A stretch of 64,000 nucleotides of DNA. It comes from Micropterus salmoides (lineage: Eukaryota > Chordata > Actinopteri > Centrarchiformes > Centrarchidae). Under the pieces are notes generated by a model that saw only the letters and a list, made by a program, of their open reading frames with translations, made no database searches and was not told the origin of the DNA. Both the position numbers and the translations under genes were made by a program. Shown piece after piece: positions 55,139-64,000 of the stretch (positions are counted from its first letter, which is position 1; each line of letters starts with the position of its first letter). The DNA is taken from the NCBI RefSeq assembly GCF_014851395.1, contig NW_024041150.1, forward strand, positions 41,291,437-41,355,436. Reading direction: 5' to 3'.

Positions 55139-56845
55139 TGTTATGGCCCGGCTCAGAGGCCAAGGCAAATAGAGGAAACCACGCTTAAGGGATTACCAGA
55201 AAAGGATGTTTATTAACAAAAGTAATTTAACAAATATAACAAACATACAGACATTGTAGCAAAACTATACAGTCAGAAACAACGCAGCCCCTCGCGTCTG
55301 CAACACGCTAAAAGTGAAGAATACATTAACGTCCTTCTCACTAAATTTAGGCACCAAGCGCAAACTATTTAAAATATCGCTGCCCCGAGCAAACTCTTCA
55401 TTCCTTGAGAAGTCACATAATTTACCTTCTTTAATCAACCTCAGTCTTTCACTTTCTGGATCTAACTTTGCCCTTTCTGTTTGCTTCCTCATTTGTTCTA
55501 CAGGCAATGCTTTCTCAACTTATGCTGCTTGCTGCCGCATCTTTTCCAACTCTGACTTCATCCTCAAAATCAACATTTCTTTCTGCTGTTCATAATTTAA
55601 ATCTACATGGAGGAGACACATCCTGAGAAAAACCATCCAAATCCAAATTAGTAGGACTGTGCGATTTTTGTACAGGTGTTACACCCATGTCATACAATGT
55701 GCCCTTATAATAGACCTAACATTTTCCTATAACCTCCTGACGCCTACGCTGATTTTATAATTATCTGCTATCTTTAACAACTGATCCCTAGTACAAAAAT
55801 TCCTCCGAAGGAATGTCAATGAAATAATCTACTCCTGCCATGATTAACATCACCTGATCAATGCACAAACAGCAATCAGTCCATGGTAAACAAAAGAATG
55901 TATAGTATTGACCTAACTAGTGCGCAACAAGGCCACAGAGTAACCTCATAAATTGAGCGTCCCCTCTGAACTGCATAACTCCATCTACATAACTCAACCC
56001 TGGTCTGCAGGAGTTTCTGGCGGCGGGTATTTACGCACCAAAACCCAGTAGTTTGGCCAAGCGACCAGCAAGCTGGCAATGTACGAGACAACCGCTCCAA
56101 CCACTTTCACCCCGCACTACATTCACATTGACACGAATCACAAAGAGGGAAAACGTGCTCTGCATACAGGGGAGTTAGCTCAATATATACATTTGCGCAA
56201 AAAAAAGGTCAACACTTACCTTCCTTGTCCCGTGACTATTCTGCAGAGAGAAACTAATTTGCACTAACGATTCCATCACCCCATAGCACCAAATTACACC
56301 TTGTTAATTCCCCTACGTAGGTTTCCACACAAAAAAAAAAAGAAGAAGAGCGGAATAAAGAGAATCCCAGACTAGACCACCTGGGCAAACCCCAATTTAC
56401 TGCATCACCCCCCTGTCGGCATCTAGGGAAGGCACGGATTTACAACACGCTCCTACTCATCGTTTTAACGGTCAACAATACATTAATTAACCACTGTTAA
56501 CAGCATAATTCATGACTTTGACGAGCCCCCAATTTGTTATGGCCCGGCTCAGAGACCACAGCAAATAGAGGATTACCAGAAAATTTATTTAAGTTGCAAA
56601 ACATAATGCCGGGTTAACTTAAACAAACAAAGGAGCAACAAGGCAACATGCCGTGGTGCTGGGGACCAGGAGAAAGCAAGCAGTCGAGCCCCACATCAGT
56701 CAGGAAGGGGTGGATTATATGCAATCTGGAGACAGTGGCCAGCTGCCTCTGATCTGCCGGATAGCCTCAGCTCCACTCCACCAGGAAGTTCACCCTGCAA
56801 CACAGACACACAGAAACACCCTGGCAGAGGCCCTGGGGCCACCAC
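55139..56845 (-). mobile_element. Ty3/Gypsy-type LTR retrotransposon, internally deleted
   Basis: The LTR terminal words TGTTATGGCCCGGCTCAGAG occur at 55139 and again at 56535 in the same orientation. Immediately inside the right copy, on the minus strand, TGGGGGCTCGTC (56520-56531) matches the 3' end expected of tRNA-Pro, a primer-binding site. The interior carries only the start of gag. The right LTR runs to about 56845, where gene D 3' UTR similarity begins. The left LTR is shorter or diverged. No pol was seen. Confidence 0.7.
55265..55620 (-). pseudogene. Retrotransposon gag, N-terminal fragment
   Basis: The minus-strand frame has a charged coiled-coil-like stretch (PVEQMRKQTERAKLDPESER) and then LRLVPKFSEKDVNVFFTF, which resembles the start of a Gypsy-type capsid domain (the family from which SCAN domains derive). 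The frame runs out soon after, and the part upstream is broken by a stop near 55510. Confidence 0.6.
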
Positions 56846-57034
56846 AATGTGTGTTCAAAGAAGGACTGAAGAAGTTTACAAATCTGAGCAGACGTTTGAT
56901 GTTCATTATTTCTGTGTTGTGGACACATTTCCGTCAGCATCACAAAAGAATGAAGGACAGATGTGGTTTTCAGCGCCATCAAAACAACCTCCATCGCCAC
57001 GTTTTAGACAGAACAGGCTGATAAAATGAGTCTT

Positions 57035-58340
57035 TTAGGACGTGGATGCGTTCAGAACCGGGTTTTCTTCCCCCTGGTGGCTCTTCATGTGTGTTTTCAG
57101 ACAGTGGCTCTGAGTGAAAGCTTTGTCGCAGACGCTGCACTGGTAAGGTTTCTCTCCGTTGTGGGTCCTCATGTGGACCTTCAGGTGTTCTTGGCGAGAG
57201 CTCGCTTTCCCACAAACCCCACAGACAAACCGCTTGATGCCCAGGTGGGTCCTCACATGGTCGTTTAGGTGGGACTTGTGTTTAAACAAGCGGCCGCACT
57301 CTGAGCAGCTGTACGGCGCCTCACCGGAGTGCGCACGCATGTGCAGGTTCAGCCTTGCGTTGGATACGAAGCCTTTGCTACATATGCTGCAGATGAACGG
57401 CCTCTCATTGCTGTGCGTTATCATGTGAGTTTTTAAACTGCTGTTTTCCACAAACGTCTTGCAGCAGATGTGGCAGAGGTACGGCCGGTCTCTGGAGGTG
57501 TGGATCTTCTCGTGCGACTTCAACCCACTGGGAAGTTTAAAACGCTTCCCACAAACCTCACAGCCGTAACGTCTCTCCCCCGAGTGGGTCGTCTTGTGGC
57601 GAGTTAAAGATCGCCGGTTGGTCAAAGATTTACCACAAACATTGCAGTGGTACTTGTCTCTACCTGCGTGCATCTTGATGTGAGCTTTGAGCTGTGTCTT
57701 TAGACCAAATGCCTTCAGGCAAATATCACACTTGTGTGGTTTATCAGCCACGTGGACCCAACGGTGAGCATTCAAGGTGGAAAACTTAGCAAAGGTTTTG
57801 TGGCAAACGTCACATTTAAACGGTCTGTCTCCTGTGTGTAGAGTGGTGTGGGAGTTGAGGCTACTGATGGTGAGGAAAGATTTCCCACAATATGAACAGT
57901 CGTGAGTTTTATGATCATTTCTGAAATGTCCCTTTAACTCTTCCACAGATTCAAACTGCTCTCCACACACTCCACAAACAAGCTGTGGATCCTCCACGTG
58001 ACTCCAGGCGTGATTGATCAAACTGCCCATGTTCCTGTACCAAACTCCACAGACTTTACAGGGCGTTTTACTGCTCCCAATCAACTGCCCCTTCACATCA
58101 GACAATTTGGACTCTTTCTTCCTCCTCTTCTTTGGCGACTGCAGCTCAGGATCTGGTTTCCAGTCGTCGTCTCCGTTGAACACCTCATCTCCATCTTTGT
58201 CTGCATCATCACTGGAGTCCACTTGGCTCTCGGCAGCATTTTCATCATCAGCTTCCTCTGTTTCTATATCCTGTTGTTGTGATATTGAGCTGCTGGACTG
58301 AACATCAACTTTGTCACCTTCCACATGTTGAACAGGGCAG
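57035..58340 (-). CDS. Gene D terminal exon: 12-finger C2H2 zinc-finger protein
   Basis: An intact 434-codon terminal exon, phase 2, acceptor TTCCCACAG. The acidic leader (VDVQSSSSISQQQDIETEEA onward) is followed by PKKRRKKE and 12 fingers. Finger 2 ends HFRNDHKTH, which restores a usable His spacing absent from genes A-C. Contact residues differ from gene A in fingers 3, 4, 6, 7, 9 and 10 (for example AKFSTLNAH against GRLSTLCAH in finger 4). Joined to ACID, DOM and AT of gene D the frame is uninterrupted. Probable nuclear DNA-binding regulator; target unknown. It is the most likely functional member with gene A. Confidence 0.95.
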
Positions 58341-58395
58341 CTGTGGGAAAAAATGTAAACTTTACTTTGTGCATACACAGATAATTGTAGTGTCC

Positions 58396-59550
58396 AGGGC
58401 CCTGTTTCAGAAAGCAGGCTTAATAAACTCTGGGTTGATTGAGCCTAAGGTGTCAAACTCTTTGGTTTCAGAACAGCTGATCATAATAAGTTCAGTCAAC
58501 TCTGAGTATGTTGAGCCTGATGGAAGCGCGTGCGTGGGGATGGAAAAAAAGCCATCATCAATGGAGCTCCGATACTAAGATTCACCATGGCAACGGGTAA
58601 ATAAAGGCAGAGCCTCCACTTTAATTGGGTGGAGCTAGAAATATGAATGCGTGCCAACGCGGACCATGATAGGCTCGAAAACGCGATTGGAAGAAGGATC
58701 GATATGTTAAAATTATTAGGCTACTATACAGTGTTGCTCATTCATCATTTACCAGACTGGGATTTCCTTAAATGAAGTGTTACAGCCCGTTACATTTTAA
58801 ATAGGAAGGCTATACTTATTAAGCTGTAACCTGACAGGACAAAAACCTGATTATGAAAATAGGTAGGCCTACAGATCAAATATAAAAAACAGTTTACTCG
58901 TGAACCTGTGATTGTAAAGTCAGACACACCCAGCAGGTTAACCTATTAATTCTTTTTTTGCAGTGGAAGATGTGTGTTAATGTTTTAGATGTCTATTTTA
59001 CATTAATCTCATTTCGTATTTTATTAATGCTGTCAAAAAACATTCAGATTATCAGTTCATTGATCAGTTTTATAGGTTACATGTTAAACAGTAATTCTTG
59101 CAGTAATGTAGCCCACAGTAAGTGTTTTCAGTGCAACTGTCCACAGAGTTGCAGCGTTAAAGACGGACATCGATTTTATTCTGTGCTGAGGATAAATCCA
59201 CGATGTGCAGAGATCGATGACAGATCGATCAAAAAGCGGTCATTTTCAAGATCATGTTTGGGTAAAAAACTAATAGCCTATCTAACCGGGATTTTAAAGT
59301 TTTTAAAGATGTAAATACGTTCAGATATGTGCTTTGATATCGACAGAATGAATGAGGAAATTAAACGGTGTGTCAGACAGCCGCCTCAGGCTCTGCAGGA
59401 GGGGAGGAGTCAGAGAGAAACGGACCGAGTTACTGATCTAGGGATTATCTGATCTCGCTCTCTGAAACAGAAATCCCAGAGTTTCCCTCATCTCACGTTC
59501 AACATACTCAGAATTTTCACTAATCCTGCTTTCTGAAACGGGGCCCAGGA
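58396..59550. mobile_element. 1,155-bp DNA transposon insertion with defined empty site
   Basis: Ends are inverted repeats (CCTGTTTCAGAAAGCAGG near the left, CCCGTTTCAGAAAGCAGG as reverse complement of the right). The flanks carry GTCC duplicated (58392-58395 and 59551-59554), while the paralogs at 9617, 28365 and 39930 read straight through (TAGTGTCCTCACATTAATCC). The interior has a 118-codon frame without recognised domains. Non-autonomous; the family is possibly Harbinger-like but is not established. Confidence 0.85.
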
Positions 59551-59734
59551 GTCCTCACATTAATCCGGACCAAATTTGAACATAAAATACAACATTAGGA
59601 ATTATGACAAGGTTCGCTGTGGAGTTGTTGAAGTCTTATAGGGCTTATGGGACTAAGCTGTTTTGTTTCTCGAGCTAGAAGGGAAGAAAAAGACTGCCAG
59701 CTCCATGTACACGGGGTTGCAAACAATGCTGGAT

Positions 59735-60025
59735 TTATCCATCCATCGTCAACCACTTATCCTGCGTACAGGGTCGCGGGGGGCTGGAGCCAATCCCAGC
59801 TGACATCGGGCAAAAGGCGGGGTACACCTGGACAGGTCACCAGTCCATCGCAGGGCCACACATAGACAAACAACCACTCACACCTAAGGACAATATAGGG
59901 TCACCAATTAACCTAGTCCGTCTGTCTTTGTACAGAGCAACTGGAGAGAACCCAAGCATACATGGGGAGAACATGCAAACTCCACACAGAAAGGCCGGGG
60001 CAACCGAGGTTTGAACCCTCGTCCT
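59735..60025 (+). repeat. High-copy fish dispersed repeat
   Basis: ATCCATCCATCGTCAACCAC, GGGTCGCGGGGGGCTGGAGC, GCGGGGTACACCTGGACAGG and GGGGAGAACATGCAAACTCC are consecutive words of a very common teleost repeat, from memory. Non-coding. Confidence 0.7.
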
Positions 60026-60049
60026 TCTAGCACACCCATGGCAACAATC

Positions 60050-61150
60050 ACTACAAATGGAATACATTCACAAAGCTTCACACTCAGGGACCAGACAAGG
60101 ATGTCCTCTCTCACCGTCACTATTTGCAATATTTATCGAATCATTAGCTGTAACAATATAATTACCGGTATCACAACAAATAACCGAACACACAAAATTA
60201 GTCTTTATGCAGATGATACAATATTAACTCTGCAAAACCCAAACAAATCACTCAAGGAAGTTATGAAAATCATCAATGTCTACTCTAACCTTTCCAACTA
60301 ATTAATAAACTGGAAAATCAACAATTCTACCACTATGTCAGCACGGATGGAAGCTCCTCTTCAGAACTGTCAAGGGCAGTACTTACAATGCACTCATTTA
60401 AAGCACGCAATCAAGGCAAAAATGAACACAACCTTCAACCACCACCCCTATTAAATAACATCATTAAAACTGTTAATTCAAACAAACCTCTCTCACAAAT
60501 ATATATAAGCTTCTGTCTTCCATTGATTCCACCATATCTCTCCCAATAAATAAGTGGGAAAAAGATTTCAACCAGCACTAATAATGAATTCTGGACCCAA
60601 ATATGCAAGAACATCTTTAGCAGAACAAAGTCATTCACAGAATATATATTACTCAACACAAGATGCACGTAATGGTACTGACATTTGCATTCTGACATCT
60701 GCATTCACTGTACTTTTAACACAACTGACCATTACTTCCATGCACTCTGGCTCTGCCCACCAGTACGCCAAACACTTCAGAAAAGAAATAACCATTAAAC
60801 TAGCACAGATCCTTGGATAACACATCCCCTTATCCCCATTACTGTGTTTACTAGGAGATCCAGGTACACTTCACATCACAAAAACAAATAACACCCCTTC
60901 TTATTAGCCCTATCGCCAAGAAAACTATTTTACTTAATTGGAAGAATGGAAAACAACTCAATATTCCACAGTGGTGGAATATTTTAACAAAACATGTAAC
61001 ATTGGACCAAAGCTCAGCCATTCAAAATCAATCTCAACAATTCAATGAAACATATTCAAAACTTCTTACAACTCTTAAACTGCCGCTGACTTAGTGCCAC
61101 AGTAAATTCCAACAAAAAACACCTATTTAAATTCCAATACTTTTGTATCT
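60050..61150 (+). mobile_element. L1/Tx1-type LINE relic
   Basis: Readings such as TRQGCPLSPSLFAIFIESLA (about 60090-60150, across a frameshift), KISLYADDTILTLQNPNKSL (60197-60256, YADD catalytic box) and HALWLCPPVRQTLQK (about 60740-60785) follow the order of an L1-clade reverse transcriptase and its C-terminal Cys/His region. Numerous stops and deletions. It sits in the last intron of gene D. Confidence 0.75.
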
Positions 61151-61779
61151 TCCATTTACTTTCTCCTATTGGTATCAGTAATTATATCATTAACGAGGAC
61201 ACGTCGTCCATAAAAAATTTATTTCCTTAGTATTTCTTCATCACCTTTATGTTAAAAGTAAATTCTGACCCGCTGCTGTCATGGTAACTTTACGTTACAT
61301 CATGTCATCTATTTTCTGTTTATTTAACGGCCACGTAAGTGCCGAGTGAGAAAACAGCTGCATCTAACATTACAGACGATCTGTAACTGTCTGCACAGTC
61401 TGTAAATTGTTTCAGTTGTTTTCTTTGCCCCACACTGATGCAGAAATAAATTTGATTATCATACCGCATTACTCAATATTGAAATAAATCAATACCAGTA
61501 ACATTTAAACTTTTAAGTAAAGTAGTCTAATTAATGTCTGTTATTTTTAGTATTATCAAAACCCATCAGTGACGTGGAAATGTGATTCATTTTAAGATAT
61601 GCTGCTATTGTCATTATTCTAACGTGCTTCATCAGGATGACTGAATAAAATATTATTGATTAGACATATTTTTGATATTTATTTTGGATAAAATGGTACG
61701 TTAGTCGAGTAATAGGCAATTTTTTCTTTTCTCAGTCATTAGATTAAATCGACGAACCAATAAAATTATCGTTATGTAC
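61151..61779. other. Gene D intron, nothing recognised
   Basis: AT-rich sequence without exon or classifiable element. Confidence 0.4.
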
Positions 61780-62265
61780 AGCCCTACCCAGTAGTCACTC
61801 TGTTTGCAAGCATTAGTGACTTGTGAGCATTAGTGATTGATTCAGGAGGCCATGGGAGCCAGTGGAGGTCAAACAGTAATGGAGTGACATGAGTCCTTTT
61901 GGGCTGATCAAAAACCAGACGCGCTGCTGCGTTCTGAACCATTTGTAGGGGTTTCACCGCACAAGCTGGAAGACCTGCTAGCAGGGCATTGCAGTAGTCT
62001 AGGCGAACGATAACCATGGCCTGGACCAGAAGCTGGGTGGCATACTGAGTGAGGTAGGGCCTGATTTTTCTGTTGTTGTATAGAACAAAGCGTCACGACC
62101 GAGAGACAGCAGCAACATGGTCTGAAAAGGACAGCTGGTCATCAATCATGACACCCAAGTTTCTCACAATGCTGGTTGGAGTGATGGTTGAGGACCAATT
62201 TGTAGTTTGATGTTGTGCTGGATAGATTGCTTGGCTGGACAACGAGTTCAGTCTTAAATAGGTTT
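61780..62265 (-). mobile_element. Rex1/L2-type LINE C-terminal fragment
   Basis: The minus-strand frame VRLDYCNALLAGLPACAVKP, LQMVQNAAARLVFDQPKRTH, VTPLLFDLHWLP is the conserved post-RT segment of fish Rex1/L2-like elements. A frameshift lies at about 62015. It occupies the intron of gene D. Confidence 0.8.
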
Positions 62266-63038
62266 AGTTGAAGGTAGCAAGCTTACCAAATATATCCTAA
62301 TATATTTGTTAGCATATTGGATTATTTATCTGAAGTAACTAAAGCTGAGAAATAAATGTATTGAGTAGGGTTGACCCTGAATAGTCAAAATTCGATGCTT
62401 CAATGGGCAGAACATTCGACTGCCAATCAGTGGTGTTAATAAAGTAGGATCACACAATTTCGGCGATTTGGGAGAGCTCAATGTGTCATTTTACATAGAA
62501 CTACTTTTACTCCCAGTAAGTTAATATACAGCTTATTATGATATAAATTTCAACATATAAGGCTGTATAAAATGTGAAAAGAAAGAAGTTTTTAATAAAT
62601 CTTTCTAAAGCACGCAAAACTCTGCACAAGAATGGTCAATAGCAGGCGACTATATAAATCCTTAGTTGGGGGACAGCCCTAGTATTGAGTAAAAAGTATA
62701 GTATGTCTGGATGTAGTGAATTTGTAGTGGCAGGCATGACCCAAGTACCTCGAAATTGTAATTGAGTAAATGTATTTAGTCACTTTCCACCACAGAATCA
62801 ATTTGAAGCCAACCTATGTACCAAATTTGAAATAAAAAGCAGAGAGAAAGTTACTTTGCAACAGACCTGATCTCTGGACTACTCGTATGGAGTAAACACA
62901 ACCTGGTACTACTGAGCACACAGAGGAACAGCAGAGAGGTTTCTACAGAACTTTTGATCTTTCTTTTCAAACATGAAAATTAGTAATTTGCTGGAATCCG
63001 TTGCAACAGAAATCAATGCAAGTTCCTTTTTAAATTAC

Positions 63039-63157
63039 CTTGAGCTGAGCCCGGCTTCATTGCTTTTTATCACCACGGCGGCAGTGGACGAGGACTCAGT
63101 GGTGGTGTTGTTTCTCTGTAAAAGGCGAAGCTCCTCCTCCTCTTCCTCATCTCCTGT
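63039..63157 (-). CDS. Gene D exon ACID
   Basis: 119 nt, phase 0 to 2, open. It encodes TGDEEEEEELRLLQRNNTTT and then AVVIKSNEAGLSS. Splicing to the finger exon is in frame (codon AG/C). Confidence 0.7.
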
Positions 63158-63330
63158 CTGCTAGTAGTTGTTCACAAATTATATTTAAAGAAAATTCAAC
63201 TGATGCTGGTTCAATTTAAAGGGTAATGTAATTTTTGACTATCTCAGAGGAAACCTCAGGTAGTATCAGGGCCTTACAGAGGAGGGACCTGTACGTGGTA
63301 AAAGAAGACGGGTAATACTACAGTATCTAC

Positions 63331-63575
63331 CTTCAGTCGGATGTAGAGGGCTGAGTATCCTGCTCCGGTGAGCCTGATGCTCCTGAAGATCTCCTCTGGT
63401 GTCAGCGTCTTTACTTTGAGCCGCTGGAGCCTCCTGCTTCTGTTGGACTTGAAGACGTCAAAAGGTTTGTTGTCTCCTGCCAGCTGAGGGAAGGTGGACC
63501 TCAGCAGGTCCAGGAAGTCCGCCTCCTGTAGGCCACGAGGACACTGCAGCTCCTGAACCGGATATTTCTGAAACA
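63331..63575 (-). CDS. Gene D exon DOM (uncharacterised conserved domain)
   Basis: 245 nt, phase 1 to 0, intact: VFQKYPVQELQCPRG, EADFLDLLRSTFPQL, FKSNRSRRLQRLKV, TPEEIFRSI, TGAGYSALYIRLK. It shares the RLQRLKV variant with DOM-c of gene C. It is the only DOM copy of gene D inside the window; more may lie beyond the right edge. Confidence 0.8.
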
Positions 63576-63674
63576 CTGACAAAGACAAAGATACACCCAG
63601 GAGTTCCACATTACCTCTTAACAACCTCCATCCAACACATTTAGTCCATCCAGAACTACATCTTTAATATTCAC

Positions 63675-63805
63675 CATTTTTTGAAAGAACATCTGATTGC
63701 GAATCCTCCAGTACGCAGACTCTGAGGAGGTGGTGATCCGGTTCTTGTCGGAGGCTTGGTCTGCCAGGCTTCCTCCTCGCAGACGAATCTCTGGGAGACG
63801 ATAAC
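63675..63805 (-). CDS. Gene D exon AT (AT-hook-like)
   Basis: 131 nt, phase 2 to 1, open. It encodes LSSPRDSSARRKPGRPSL, then LLRVCVLEDSQSDVLSKN, and runs into the DOM exon. The complete AT-to-fingers path of gene D sums to 1,801 nt, which with the two incoming bases is exactly 601 codons. Confidence 0.7.
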
Positions 63806-63958
63806 CTGAGAGATGGTCGACAGAAGACACAATTTCTGATTATCCTGCAGTCAACTACGAACATTATTATTAAGATAAATATTCCCCGTCATGTCCTGGC
63901 AACTCAAAAACATCATCTACTTGTCCCCCTCACAGGGACATGGAATATCCTGGTAACC

Positions 63959-63994
63959 TACCCCATTGATAGCACATATCACATCAATGGGGTA
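63959..63994. repeat. Perfect 12-bp inverted repeat
   Basis: TACCCCATTGAT, a 12-base spacer, then ATCAATGGGGTA. It sits where the other genes have GGTAACCT..AACGTAACTAGTTAC, so it may be the edge of an insertion continuing past the window. Confidence 0.7.
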
Positions 63995-64000
63995 AATACC

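Noticed and set aside
58958..59314. 118-codon frame inside the transposon of gene D's intron as a host gene
   Set aside because: It lies wholly within the insertion, is absent from paralogs and has no recognised domain.

Overview
This is vertebrate nuclear DNA, most likely from a percomorph teleost. It is AT-rich and intron-rich, and full of fish-type repeats: Tc1/mariner, Penelope-like, L2/Rex1- and L1-type LINEs, a Ty3/Gypsy relic, MITEs, a tRNA-type SINE, CA/TA microsatellites and a 30-bp minisatellite. It also carries the coiled-coil first exon (core MSKTEILRGIVTEKL) that heads many percomorph C2H2 zinc-finger proteins. I see no bacterial, organellar or CRISPR features and no rRNA gene.

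The backbone is a tandem cluster of four paralogous C2H2 zinc-finger genes, all on the minus strand. Each ends in one large terminal exon with an acidic leader, a basic nuclear-localisation-like motif and 12 fingers. Gene A spans 23363 to 8266, gene B 36240 to 27017, gene C 52467 to 38574, and gene D runs from beyond the window to 57035. I rebuilt the exons from splice sites and reading phase. E1 is the coiled coil. E2 and E3 are small acidic exons. AT carries a GRP AT-hook-like motif. DOM is an 82-residue domain that I cannot assign to any named family. ACID and STS are low-complexity linkers. ZNF is the finger exon. In gene A the exons E1, E2, E3, HYB, AT/DOM/STS (twice), AT/DOM/ACID and ZNF total 3,270 nt, exactly 1,090 codons.

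The unusual part is that AT + DOM + linker forms a module that enters and leaves in phase 2 and has been tandemly amplified inside genes: four copies in gene A, three in gene C, one in gene B and one visible in gene D. E2 is also duplicated in gene C. Decay is uneven. Gene B is a pseudogene with at least six lesions. Gene C has a 2-nt deletion in finger 6 and a shifted ACID exon. Gene A has one frameshifted DOM copy that can be skipped in phase. Gene D is intact as far as seen. Variation between paralogs is concentrated at the DNA-contact positions of the finger helices, as expected for a transposon-linked zinc-finger arms race, although no target is shown here.

Layout: 1-8 kb is gene-poor, with a CpG-rich block near 2.2-2.4 kb, a CCAAT/ETS promoter-like patch near 3.95 kb and Penelope-like fragments at 5.6-6.8 kb. 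Gene A occupies 8.3-23.4 kb, with Tc1, Penelope and MITE insertions and a 24-copy minisatellite in its introns. A Tc1/mariner element with DD36E spacing lies at 23.9-24.8 kb. Gene B lies at 27.0-36.2 kb and its 5' part is broken by a Penelope-like palindrome. Gene C lies at 38.6-52.5 kb with LINE and Tc1 pieces co-duplicated with its modules. A Gypsy relic lies at 55.1-56.8 kb. Gene D lies at 57.0-63.8 kb; its last intron holds a 1.15-kb transposon whose empty site is preserved in the three paralogs.
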